64,000 bases of DNA from Actinomortierella ambigua (taxonomy: Eukaryota; Mortierellomycota; Mortierellomycetes; Mortierellales; Mortierellaceae): contig JAAAJB010000050.1 of assembly GCA_016098155.1 (NCBI GenBank), positions 1 to 64,000 of the forward strand, in the 5' to 3' direction. The notes beneath the pieces were generated by a model that saw only the letters and a program-made list of their open reading frames with translations, was not told where the DNA came from and did no database searches. Position numbers and translations under genes: made by a program. Position 1 is the stretch's first letter; each line of letters starts with the position of its first letter. Positions 35,949 through 45,884 of the stretch are shown here, one piece after another.

Positions 35949-38078
35949 ATGAATTGCCATTCAGTACTCTCAACCGAGATGTTCTCGCGCATAATCAGCC
36001 GGATCGACGATGGCCCTACATTGTTCTCGCTCCTGACCGTCAACAAGGCATTCTTTGCCATGGCAGCCAGACAGCTCTACCGCAAGGTGTTCAACATGCC
36101 GGAACTCTCGACCAAGGCCGTCACGAGATATATCCGACTCATTCTGTCAATTTCACCCACAAACACCAAGGCACTGCAGATGCTTCGTGAGCACTTTTCT
36201 GTAGAGTGGCCAAGGCAACAGGCGCCGTATGTGGACTACCTGGCGCTGTTGACCGACGCGCGGTTCGACCCCTACGTCGATATACCAAGTTGGAAGCAAG
36301 GACCAGCACCTCTGGCCAATCTCGACCTGCGGATGGCAATCCTCTGGGCGGTCTGCGGTCATCGACTGTCCGATATTACGGCACTCTGTGTCGAAGCAAG
36401 AGTCCTGCGTATCGAGCCCTTCTTCCTGGACGCCCACCTTCCAAAGTACATGGCTCTGAAGCGCATCGAGTTTCGTGCGTTTATGCCCGCCGACCTAAAG
36501 ACCGTCCACGAGTTTCTAAAGCGATTCATCAAGGCCAATCCGAGGGCGAAGCAACTCGAGGTGGCCGTTGTGGGGGCGCATGTGGGCGACATTGACCCGA
36601 TGCGTGCGATTGCGCGACTCTTGAATCCACCACAGAGTCCACAGAAGATCGACCTGTTCAACTTTGTGGCGTGCCATACGCATCGAAAGCAGGTCGACTT
36701 TAGCCATGTCACGAGCGTGATTCTCGAATGCTACCCTTCCGAAAACATGAAGGAGGAACATCTCCTCAAGGACCTGCTCCCGCTCTGTCCGCATCTCGAC
36801 AGCTTCATGGGCAACATCACCGACCCTCGTGTGCGCATGTTTGGCTACGCGGTCGCCAAGCCCGACCCAAACAAGAAGAAATGGCCGCTGCTCAAACGCG
36901 TGCGCTTCACGGGCGAGTCACTGCCGGCGCTGGTCGCTGTCGACGACGCGCTCCATGGGTTTGCATCGACCCTGACGCAGCTCATGGTCGAGATCATCGA
37001 CAACCTCGAGTTTGCCAAGGACCATTTCAGCATGAAGCGCATCGGTGCCGGTTGTAGCCTCGCCAAGCTGCGCCATCTCCACATTGACAGTCTCGTGCCC
37101 AACGTCTCGGTGACCCTTGACCCGGATGCCATGCCAGACTTGCCTGTCCTCGAGACGCTTGAGCTCAGCAGCCCCTTGGAGGCTCCCGAGGAAGGCATGC
37201 AGTACAGTGAGATGCTGCACCAAATGTACCCGATCATGACCTGGCCCGTTCTGCAGCTGCCCCTGTTGACCCAGCTGTCCCTGAGTGGGAGGTCTGCCGC
37301 TGAATTCAACCCAGTCTCGCTGCAGCACATGCCATGCCTTCAGTCGTTGACGCTCGGGCTTTACTACGAAGACTGGCACAGCTATTGGCATCGGGATGCG
37401 TGGACGTGGGACTGGTCGATGCCGCTGCTCCAGCACCTCCGATTGCAAGGAGCCATTGCCTCGCCGTTCAGCTTCACAGCCTTGCGCTACATGCCGGCGC
37501 TGGAGACGCTCAGTCTGACCGACTGTCACAAGTTTCGGATGCCACCTTACCAGGATCTTGTGGCGCTGCTCGGTGGTAGTGGACTGGTGGACGGTGGTGT
37601 TGGTGGTGGTAGCGAAGAAGAAGACGACGACAACAACAACAACAACAACAACGACGGTGGTGGTGCCGGTGGAGCGTTGAGCAACATTCATATCAGCATG
37701 GTCAAAAAGTTTGAGTTACATACGGAGGAGATGGATCTCCGCAAGAAGGATTGGGAGCTGTTGCTGGGACCGTGGCTCCCGAGCATGGAGGAGTGCAAGA
37801 TTACGACGCGATCGGTGAAGAACCCAGAGATTGTTCAGTGGGCCAAGCGGCACCCGCTGCTGAACAAGTTTTCGATCGAGGCGACTGGGTACAGCAACAC
37901 TGGCGTCGATGACATTGTCATCGAAGACGCCTGGGAAAAGGTCGATATTGATCCGCACGACTGGCAGTATAGCGAAGAGGAGAGCGACTGGCCAAAGCTG
38001 GTGGCCGGGGAGGGCCGCTTGCTTTTCCGCTTGAACGGTGCGGTGTATCGTGTGGTCAAGGAAGTGTTGGTCTTTTAA
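35949..38078 (+). CDS. F-box/leucine-rich-repeat-type protein (copy 2, tandem paralogue)
   Basis: An intronless frame of 709 residues. The N-terminal F-box-like region reads LSTEMFSRIISRIDDGPTLFSLLTVNK and AARQLYRKVF. Leucine-rich repeats follow and end with a conserved VYRVVKEVL tail. It parallels copy 1 along its length: RHMPCLESLTARI/QHMPCLQSLTLGL, WTWDWELPFLRELHL/WTWDWSMPLLQHLRL, and LRHMPALERL/LRYMPALETL. Tandem duplication followed by divergence is therefore likely. An Asn/Asp/Gly run (NNNNNNN, near 37640) replaces the Ser tract of copy 1. A role as a substrate receptor of an SCF ubiquitin ligase is inferred from the family; the target is unknown. Confidence 0.82.
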   Translation: MNCHSVLSTEMFSRIISRIDDGPTLFSLLTVNKAFFAMAARQLYRKVFNMPELSTKAVTRYIRLILSISPTNTKALQMLREHFSVEWPRQQAPYVDYLALLTDARFDPYVDIPSWKQGPAPLANLDLRMAILWAVCGHRLSDITALCVEARVLRIEPFFLDAHLPKYMALKRIEFRAFMPADLKTVHEFLKRFIKANPRAKQLEVAVVGAHVGDIDPMRAIARLLNPPQSPQKIDLFNFVACHTHRKQVDFSHVTSVILECYPSENMKEEHLLKDLLPLCPHLDSFMGNITDPRVRMFGYAVAKPDPNKKKWPLLKRVRFTGESLPALVAVDDALHGFASTLTQLMVEIIDNLEFAKDHFSMKRIGAGCSLAKLRHLHIDSLVPNVSVTLDPDAMPDLPVLETLELSSPLEAPEEGMQYSEMLHQMYPIMTWPVLQLPLLTQLSLSGRSAAEFNPVSLQHMPCLQSLTLGLYYEDWHSYWHRDAWTWDWSMPLLQHLRLQGAIASPFSFTALRYMPALETLSLTDCHKFRMPPYQDLVALLGGSGLVDGGVGGGSEEEDDDNNNNNNNDGGGAGGALSNIHISMVKKFELHTEEMDLRKKDWELLLGPWLPSMEECKITTRSVKNPEIVQWAKRHPLLNKFSIEATGYSNTGVDDIVIEDAWEKVDIDPHDWQYSEEESDWPKLVAGEGRLLFRLNGAVYRVVKEVLVF

Positions 38079-38749
38079 GGCAGGAGAAGGAAGAAAGAAA
38101 TCCCCTCCACCCCCCCCTCCCAAAGTTATAGCAGGACAATAACAATAAACTTGGTTTCAAAGTTTCCAAAGCGGATTTGCAAGATCTGATACTGTCTGCC
38201 ACAGAAGAGGTGACCTTTGGTGGCATTTAGCCGGTACTTTGCTCATCTATCATGTACATTAGCCTACGTCGCCTTTGATCCATCTCCCTCTCGTTGCACT
38301 GAAATCCGACAGTCGCTATGTCTTTTCTATCACACCAATATTTCAGCAAAGGCACACGACCAGAGGGGATTAGAGGGGGGGCAACAAATAAATCTCAAAA
38401 GGGCAACCTTAAAGTGTCACGAGGTTGTAAGGCCGATGACTACCTTTGACTTAAAATCAAATGTGATCGCAAGAATGAAAGGGGTTCAAACGACCCATAA
38501 AAGATATGGCGAGTGTGCAACGCAGCTGGAGAGAAGGCAGGTGCAGGGTCAGGCTACAGATGGATGACAACCGCCAAATAGCCTTATAAATTTCCCGAAA
38601 TTTTGTGCCTAGTAGAAATTTTGGGAATGAAACCTTTTAAAGAGGCCCAAAAAAATTATGCAAAGGGGTCGACAGTTTACGACAATTAGATTTTCCTTCG
38701 GCTAGAAAAATTAAGGAGAATTGACTGGCGAGTGAGAGGAGCAAAAATG
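38079..38749. other. Intergenic region between F-box gene and tRNA pair
   Basis: About 670 bp, AT-richer than its surroundings. It contains a near-perfect hairpin CCCGAAATTT...AAATTTTGGG (38594-38624). No protein-coding gene is supported; the open frames are short and lack domains. Confidence 0.5.
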
Positions 38750-38822
38750 TGGAGCAACCGGGAGTCGAACCCGGTGCCTCTCGCATGCGAAGCGAGCGCT
38801 CTACCAAATGAGCTATTGCCCC
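38750..38822 (-). tRNA. tRNA-Ala, anticodon CGC
   Basis: A 73-base cloverleaf on the minus strand without an intron. The acceptor stem GGGGCAA pairs with TTGCTCC and includes the G3:U70 wobble that marks alanine tRNAs. The D arm, an anticodon stem CTCGC/GCGAG with loop TTCGCAT (anticodon CGC, reading GCG), and the T arm CCGGGTTCGACTCCCGG (B box) are all present. The discriminator base is A. It is transcribed away from the initiator tRNA gene 156 bp away. Confidence 0.97.
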
Positions 38823-38829
38823 AAACGTC

Positions 38830-38845
38830 GAATTTCTCGAAATTC
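38830..38845. repeat. Perfect palindrome upstream of tRNA-Ala
   Basis: GAATTTC-TC-GAAATTC, a seven-base-arm inverted repeat, lies 8 bp upstream of the 5' end of tRNA-Ala. Its function is unknown. Confidence 0.7.
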
Positions 38846-38898
38846 ACTTGCGAACACAAATCCGGCGGCGAATTAATCTCTATGTACCATCGAAAATA

Positions 38899-38906
38899 TC
38901 ACGTGA
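38899..38906. promoter_or_regulatory. TCACGTGA E-box-like site between tRNA genes
   Basis: A full palindromic TCACGTGA octamer, the binding consensus of Cbf1/bHLH factors in fungi, lies between the two divergent tRNA genes. Occupancy is inferred only. Confidence 0.35.
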
Positions 38907-38920
38907 TTGTTGTGACTGCC

Positions 38921-38938
38921 GAATTATTTGAATAATTC
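38921..38938. repeat. Perfect palindrome upstream of initiator tRNA-Met
   Basis: GAATTATT-TG-AATAATTC, an eight-base-arm inverted repeat, lies 40 bp upstream of the initiator tRNA gene. Confidence 0.7.
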
Positions 38939-38978
38939 AAGAGTGTCTGAAAATCACAACCGTCATCAAGTGGATGAC

Positions 38979-39050
38979 AGCAGAGTCGCCCAGAGGAAGA
39001 GCGCTGGGCTCATAACCCAGAGGTCCGTGGATCGAAACCACGCTCTGCTA
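38979..39050 (+). tRNA. Initiator tRNA-Met (CAT)
   Basis: A 72-base plus-strand tRNA gene without an intron. Its features are those of eukaryotic initiators: acceptor stem AGCAGAG/CTCTGCT with the A1:U72 pair, and an anticodon stem CTGGG/CCCAG of three G:C pairs around loop CTCATAA. The T loop is ATCGAAA, with A54 replacing the usual T54 and A60 present. Elongator tRNA-Met lacks these. The D stem (GCCC against GAGC) has one C:A mismatch, which is unusual and might slightly lower confidence in function. Confidence 0.92.
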
Positions 39051-39361
39051 CTACTTTTGCTTCTCTCTCATTTTGCATTTCTTCCCTTTTTTTTTCTGAG
39101 CGGCTAAAAAATCTACCGGCATCGCGTGGCACGCGTCGGTGGAGACTGACGACGAGAGGGTAGAGCTGCCACCACCTTTGGACCTTTCTCTTTTGGATTT
39201 TTCTCTTGGGATAGTTAAAATGGAGGTCGACGTACATAATCCTTTTAACTTGTGCGAGTCGCATGTTCATCGTAAGAATTTTAGGTAGATTCGTACCTGA
39301 CCTTTTTAAAGGGTGATCAGCGTCATCATCCACGTTTTTATCGAAAGACAACCCTTTATTT
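39051..39361. other. Spacer between initiator tRNA gene and Crypton gene
   Basis: 311 bp. A T-rich run just after the tRNA (TTTTTTTTT near 39087) is a plausible Pol III terminator. A motif CGGCTAAAAAATCTACCGG at 39101-39119 resembles the palindrome at 32162. No gene is seen; this may contain the 3' end of the mobile element. Confidence 0.5.
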
Positions 39362-41824
39362 CTACAAGCTGCCTTCTTCATAGCCCTCAATCTCCTCAAG
39401 GTCATCGTTCTCCGTGTCGTCAATGCGAACCCTCTTGTTGAAAGCCTGTCTGGCAAGCGAGGCTTCCCTCTTTTCTCTCTTCCTCTTCTCTCGGATAGAC
39501 GTGATCAGCGTTTGAACACTGTTGAGCTTCTCACCATAGACCTTCCTGAGCTCTTGCTCGGTGCCACAGCGCTTGACCTCTTCGACGATGAGTTTGCGCT
39601 GTGAATACAATGGCCCCACCGAGACGCGCATGTGGGTTGGCCAGTCCTTGAGTGGGATCTCGAGACCGTTATCCTTGTCGCCTTCGTCCCATTGTTTGAC
39701 ACACTCCTGCCAAGTCCTGGCGATGGGGATCACAGGCTTGCGTCTATCAACACGGGTATGTTGCTGCGTGGGTTGCGATGGCGTGGCTTGCACGTGGAGA
39801 GCCAGGCTGGACTGAACTTGAGGATGGAAGGGAGGTTGGGGAGAGTTACCTGTCTGGGGGGAAGGTTGTGGGGCAGGGGACACAGGAAGCCCTTGCTCTT
39901 GCCTCATTGTGTCAACTGATTGCTGGATAGAGAGGATAAGCTGCATCATGGTGTCCAGCGTGGCCTGCGAATGAGCTAGCTTCCTCTCCATTGCCTCTAG
40001 CGCCCGAGAGAATTCACCTCGTGTTAAGGGCTTGTCGGCATCAGCCTCGCCCATGAAGACCGTGTGGCGGTAGTTTCGTCTGTTGGGGCTGAACATATCC
40101 GAGTACCCAGTTTCATAGGCATTCATCTCGTCAAGGAGGTAACGCATGATCGTACCCTCTTGTTCGCCGGCCGACCATCCACCCCACCACTTGACAGCCT
40201 TCAAAGACCACTTCTCTTTGGCGAACATGAAGCGGTGCTGTGCTCCACCACGACGGAGGCAGTGTGTGGTGTACTGGCTTCGTTGACCTGTGCTATGGAG
40301 GCCCGCAGCCTTCGTGAACTGGTGGAGGAGTGTCTGTATACGGTGACTCGAGTACTTGCGTCCATAACGGATAATACGGCTGGCATCAATGGCTGGAAAG
40401 ACTAGCTCGTCAGGCTTGAGAGGTCGTCTGCGAAGGTCGTACTGGAGGAAGTCCAGCCAGCGTGTAAGTCTGGTATAGCGGCAAGTGATCGGCTCCTCGG
40501 GCAAGGAATGAATCTCATACTCGTAGACTGCAGACACAAAAGTAGGCAAGGGAGAACGCAATATGGGGGAAAGAGGGTCGAACGGGGAAATGCGTGGGAG
40601 GAGGTTGAATGAGTGGCACACAGGAAGGGCAGGGCAGAATGGAAGACATGGAAGAAATTGAGGACATGGAAGGTGTAATGGACAGAGCAATGAGAATGTT
40701 AAAACTTGAAAACAAACACAACAGAGACAATGAGGCAGATACAAGCGTACCTTTGGAAGGGTCATCTTGGTTTCTCTTCCTCCAAGTCGGCTTAATCTTG
40801 AGGTAAGGATGTCCTTCCTCAGTCCGTAGGCCACGCTCGACCTCACAGACCTTGAGGGCAACAAGCTCATTGTTCCTAGATGGATATATAGAGAGAGAGC
40901 CATATTGAAACGCGTTAGAGGGGGGAGGGGAGGGGAAAGGAGGAGAGGGGCATTATTGGCCAATCATACTAACCTCGTCCAAAGCGCAAAGCCTGTTGCT
41001 ACAAACGCTTGGAAGGCAAGACAGATGCTGTCACCGTAAGTATCAATGACATCGGATCTGTCAAGATAGCTCACGAGAGTCTTAAGGTCTCGGAGAGTCA
41101 TGGCACGGCTATGTTTGATAGTAGCCTCTTCGGAAAACTTCTTCTTGAGAGACTTCATATAGTTGTCAAACTCGATGGAGTCGACAGGATTCCCATGGCA
41201 GATGCCATCATTATCCACCCTCCATGTGTTCCCCACACAGCCGTGCTCGCTGCGGTAGTACTGCTTCATCGCGGTGCGGATCGACTCGGCAGATTTATAG
41301 CCAACTGGCACTACGTCTGGATCCTGCGGCTGGCACTTGGAATTCACGAACGCGATGAGAAGATCAGGGACGCCCGCATGGACAGAGTCAAACATGCCTT
41401 TCTTCCCAACACTCGCTGCAAATGTCTTGGCTTGTTGAATCCGGGTGTTGTACGCTTTTCTGGTGCCTCTGGCGTATCGATTCTCATCGGTCTTCTTCCG
41501 GGCTGAAGCTCGATAGACAGACAGACCATCTCCACCATCATCCTCGTCACCCATGACCGCACCCGACAAAAGCGAGGCATGCTCAGCCGTGTCAAGGAGC
41601 GCAGCCGGATCCTCATCGGCCTCTTCGTCGTCTTCATCGTCGTCGTCGTCGTCGTCGTCATAATTCTCCATAGAGCCAAGATTAGAGGGCTGGGGAGAGT
41701 GTCCTTGAGCAAGGCTAAACGTGTTCTGATTCCCTTGTCCAAGGTAGACCGCGTTCAGCGCTAAATCAATGGGCGTAACAGCGCTCTGAGAGGCACCAGT
41801 GTTAGAGGGGTCCTGGGAGGTCAT
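39362..41824 (-). mobile_element. Crypton-type tyrosine-recombinase transposon gene (intact)
   Basis: Three exons on the minus strand, 41824-40974, 40875-40751 and 40527-39362, encode 713 residues with phases 2 and 1 maintained. The catalytic core fits a tyrosine recombinase: box I with Arg in ALWTRNNELVALK (Arg284), then HCLR (His414...Arg417), a Trp in WWGGW (about 440-443) and the nucleophile candidate Tyr455 in IMRYLLDE. The C-terminal part (about 590-665) is a GCR1_C-type DNA-binding domain: ARTWQECVKQWDEG, EIPLKDW, LYSQRKLIVEEV. This recombinase-plus-GCR1_C order is the known architecture of fungal Cryptons, which move by site-specific recombination through a circular DNA intermediate. 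There is no frame disruption. An in-frame Met at 42040 could extend the N-terminus. Boundaries and terminal repeats of the element were not located. Confidence 0.85.
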
Positions 41825-42258
41825 GGGTGAGGTGGTGAGGTATTGGAAAGGATTGGCGGGGAGTTGAGATTGAAGGAAAGTGAAGAAAATCGTTGGGGGG
41901 ATGGCGCTTCGAACGATATTTGAGTGAGTTTCGATGAACTCTGTTGAGAGTCGTGCAGTACTTTCTGGCAAATACACCAGCAGTATATTCAATCGTATAG
42001 TTTTAAAGTAAACTCGCCGTTCTGAAAATTGAGCTCGCATTCAGATGGTCCCACCTCTTGCACATACGAAATTTATGATCCGCCTACCCAGCTAAAATTG
42101 CTACACAAACATTTATTTGCGTTAAAACGTTTATCGTCCAACTCCAACCCCGGCCTAAATCACAGTGCCATCACAACTGGATTGCTCCTTCACTCGCCTG
42201 CCTTAGGGTACAGCTTGACAGCGCTGATGTCACTCGGCTCAACGCCACATCCATCCTC
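41825..42258. other. Spacer between Crypton gene and kinase gene
   Basis: 434 bp, probably containing the upstream end of the mobile element. It includes the alternative upstream ATG (42040) of the recombinase reading frame. The region from about 41990 to 42130 is AT-rich. No other gene is seen. Confidence 0.5.
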
Positions 42259-45081
42259 TTACATCCGTCGGAGGCAGCATTGTGCCAGCACATCCCCTTG
42301 TTCTGCAGCTTTGGTGAACCACTTGATTGCCTCGGTATTGCTTTGCTCGACGTCTTGTCCTTCCATGTACATCATCCCAAGTTTGAATTGCGCCCTTATT
42401 ATCCCTTGGTTAGCTGCTTTGGTGAGCCACTTGACTGCCTTGACAATGCTCTTCTCGGTGCCTCGTCCATCCTCGTATATCCTTCCAAGGTGGTACTGTG
42501 CCTTCGCATTCCCTCCGAAGGCTGCTTTTGTGAACCACTTGATTGCTTCGTCATTATAACGCTCGACATAATAATTCTTGGCCTTTCGTCCAAGCCCGTC
42601 TACATACTCGCTCATCAGTCCAAGGTTGCACTGTGCCTGTGCATTTCCTTGTTTAGCCGCTTTGGTGTACCACTTGACTGCCTTGTCGTGGTCACGCTTG
42701 ACACCTCGTCCGTCCTCGTACATCACTCCAAGGTTGAGCTGGGCCAGTGCATCCTCTTGTTCAGCTGCTTTGGTTAGCCACTTGACTGCTTCGACTCTAC
42801 TCCGCTCGACACCTCGTCCATGCGCGTACATCAGCCCAAGGCTACACTGCGCTGACGCATTGCCTTGATGAGCGGCTTTTGTGATCCACTTGAATGCTGC
42901 GACATCATTCTTCTCGACACCTCGTCCTTGCTTATACATCATTCCAAGGTTGAGTTGGGCCAGCTCATCCCCTTGCTCGGCTGCTTTGGTGTACCACTTG
43001 ACTGCCGCGACCTCGTTCTGCTCCACGCCTCGTCCATGCTCGTACATTCGCCCAACGCTACACTGTGCCGGCGCACTGCCTTGGTTAGCCGCTTGGATGA
43101 ACCACTTGAATGCCATGTCATTGCTCTTCTCGACACCTCGCCCCTGTTCATACATCATTCCAAGGTCGCATTGTGCCAGTGCATTCCCCTGTTTGGCTGC
43201 TTTGATGTACCACTTGGCTGCCTCGATATCACTCTGCTGGATGCCTCGTCCATGATCGTACATCACGCCGAGGTTACGTTGTGCCAGGACGTTCCCTTGC
43301 TCGGCCGCCTTGGTGTACCACTTGAATGCCTCGTCATCGTCCTGCTCAACCCCCAGACCTACTTCGTACCTCCATCCAAGATATCCTTGCGCCCGGGTGT
43401 TCTCTTGCTCTGCCGCCTTGATGTACCATTTTACTGCCTCGGTGTGATTCTGTTCGACACCTCGTCCTTGCGCATACATAAGTCCGAGATCGCACTGAGC
43501 TGTCGCATGGTCCTGCTCCGCTGCCTTGTAGAGCCACGTGTGTGCCTCGCCGTCGCTAGGAATCACTCCTCGTCCAAGGGAGTACCACGATCCGATTGTA
43601 TATTGAGCCTCGGCGTGTCCTTGCTCAGCCGCCATACGATACCAACGGATGGCCTCGACGACATCCTCCTTGACTCCGCAACCGTTGGCATACATCTCGC
43701 CCAGCCGATGCTTCGCCTCTGCACTACCGCTATCAGCGGCTCGCCGATACCATGATGCAGCCTTCTCGTCGCTCGCATCAACACCTTGGCCTTGTTCGTA
43801 CATCTTGGCCACGCGGAGTTGTGCTACAATAGGTCCTTGGTAGGCCGCCTGGCGATACCACCGGAACGAGTCCTGCTCGCTCTTGTCGACTCGGAGACCA
43901 TGACCGTAGATCCATCCTAGAAACAGCTGTGCTTCGACACTCCCCCGTTTGGCCGCCATGCTCATATGGGCTACCACCTCGTCATCTGTCGACGGTAACC
44001 GGCCGACATGCTGGTCAGTGTTCTCGAGATAAGCTTTTGTTACGAGTCGGCTCTCTCTGCTCTTGTAGAACGCTCGGCGATTCGTGAAATGAGAGTCGCT
44101 GTCGTTGAGATCCAAGTAGTCAGAGCTGTTATCGCCAGGACCAGCCTCGATGGGTTCCTCGTGGACCAGTATCACGTCACTTGCATTAGGGCGGAGCACA
44201 GGGTCCTGGTGCCAGCAACGTTCCACCCATTCGCGATACTTGGGTGGGGTGTCTGCTGGGATGGTCTCACGACTGCCCTGGCTGACAGCAAGAGCGACGA
44301 GTGGATCGCTCTCCTGGTCCTTGAATGGTCGTGTGCAGTGGGCCGCCATCTCCCACATCACAATGCCCAGCGCATACACATCCGACTTGGCCGAATACTT
44401 TGGTTTGGTGGCAAATAGGAGCTCTGGCGCGATCCATCTCAGCGTGCCCTTGAGCCCTCCTGTCGACTGAGCAGCAATGGACGACGCGGCACTAGCAGTA
44501 GTAGTCATCGATCGTATCTTGGCCAGTCCAAAGTCGGCCAGCTTGACTTCCATATGGTTGGTCAGGAGCACATTCGCACTCTTGAGGTCACGGTAGAGGA
44601 TTTTCTCTTGGTGGATGAAGGCGAGGCCGCGGGCAATCTCACTAGCGAGTCTCTTTTTGGTTGTCCAGTCGTCGTGAGCTAGCCCGCCCTTGGCGGAGAG
44701 CGCGTGTGCGAGACTGCCCCTCTCGGCCAATTCCATGAGGAGGTAGATGCGGCCGTCTTCTCCTTCGTGCGCTCGGTAGAATTGGATGATGTGGCGGTAG
44801 CGGAGTGTCTGGAGGAAGGAGATCTCCTTCTGGATGGCATGTCGGGCAAAGTCCGACTCACTGAGGTGGAATGTCTTGGCCGCGCACGGCTGGTTTCCCC
44901 ATCGAGCTTCGAAGACTCTGCCAAAGGCACCGGAGCCCAAAGGCTTTCCTAGGGTAAGCGGCGAGTGCTATAGACAAATACAAAGCTGAGGATGGGCAAT
45001 GATTCAAATGCCATGGTGTAGCTACTATCTGTTGAGCTGACTCTTTACCGCGAGGGATGAGTTGGCGAGAGCAGATTCCAT
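42259..45081 (-). CDS. TKL-like protein kinase fused to about 15 Sel1 repeats
   Basis: Two exons, 45081-45049 (MESALANSSLA) and 44967-42259, encode 913 residues. The first intron (GTAAAG...TATAG, 81 bp) keeps phase 0. The kinase domain (about 18-280) has the Gly-rich loop GSGAFGRVF, Lys42 of CAAK, a YRDLKSANVLL catalytic loop (Tyr136-Arg137-Asp138), DFG at 156-158 and IAPE at 191-193; all key catalytic residues are present. Sel1 repeats of about 36 residues then run from about 350 to the C-terminus, each of the type AxYxLGxMYExGRGVEx...AxxWYxKAAEQG. Fifteen can be counted, one with a long insertion, followed by a partial. Kinase plus Sel1 architecture suggests a signalling kinase with a protein-binding array. 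Substrates are unknown. Confidence 0.9.
42262..43920 (-). repeat. Tandem Sel1-coding repeats (about 108 bp each)
   Basis: The 3' half of the kinase gene is a direct tandem array with a period of about 108 bp, matching 36 codons per Sel1 repeat. The copies are divergent, and they create open frames on the opposite strand that are not genes. Confidence 0.8.
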
Positions 45082-45884
45082 TGGGCTGAGTGGAGTGGGA
45101 GAAATGAAGAAATGGACAAGTGTTTGAGAGATGTGAATGAAGGGCGGTGACATGTGTTTTGTGTTGCGCGGCGTCATTCATGGTGACACAAGTCTTCGCA
45201 GAAAGTCGAAAGTTTACATGGAAGTCGTCGGCGAGCAGGGCTGAAGGCGTGGCGATGTGGAAGCAGCCGACATGCCACCCCTTGAAGCCTGCTGCAGTCC
45301 CAAAAGCCTAGGAGAGTACCTTGCGGCTGAGAGGAAAGGGCAGAGCTCGTCGCAAATAACTCGTCAATTATCCCTTCTGCGACCTATAAGTGTTCATTCA
45401 TAGTTTTGACAACCTGAGAAAGAGAGATTGCCACTCGAATTCTTGTAGGATGCCATGGATGAAGGCCGTAGAAGGGGTTCGTGCTTGTCTATCAGTGAAG
45501 GTAGGTGAGGCAGGGATACCTTTGTTTTGGTATCAACACAATCTTGGGATAGGCTGAGGCATTCCCATTAACTTTTGAGCAGGTGGTATTTCCTTCCTGA
45601 ACCCGTACAGAATATGTTGCCTCAGTATGTTGTTCGAAAAGATAGCAGCAGGTGACATGAGGATTGCCTCAGCCTCACCTCTGCTACTAGGACACCATAG
45701 AAAAACAAACTCCCGAGAAAAGTAACGACAACTTGCATTGATCAATGTGCTAAAGTCTTATTCGTCTAGTTGGCGACTTGTCAGATAGAGGAAGAATAAA
45801 AAAAAATGTATTTTAAATGCAGAAAAACAACAAGCCGAGAGTGATTGTGACAACGATTACTTTTCTCGATGGTGCCCCTTCTCT
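45082..45884. other. Intergenic region, no gene supported
   Basis: About 800 bp between the start of the kinase gene (minus) and the 3' end of the uL3m gene (minus). Short open frames only. No RNA gene or repeat is visible. Confidence 0.55.

Noticed and set aside
39010..39456. Minus-strand frame across the initiator tRNA gene
   Set aside because: It overlaps a well-formed tRNA and the 3' end of the recombinase gene; the ending is the tRNA read backwards.
41825..42040. Longer start of the Crypton recombinase at 42040
   Set aside because: The extra 72 residues lie in AT-rich flank and are not needed for the recombinase domain. The Met at 41824 was preferred, but the longer form cannot be excluded.
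42865..43755. Plus-strand open frame of 296 codons over the kinase gene
   Set aside because: It arises from the periodic 108-bp Sel1-coding repeats read antisense. The repeats have no stop in that frame, so length alone is not evidence.
42262..43920. Tandem repeat array considered as a CRISPR-like structure
   Set aside because: Repeats are 108 bp, divergent, in frame and encode Sel1 motifs; there are no conserved short repeats with unique spacers, and the genome is eukaryotic.
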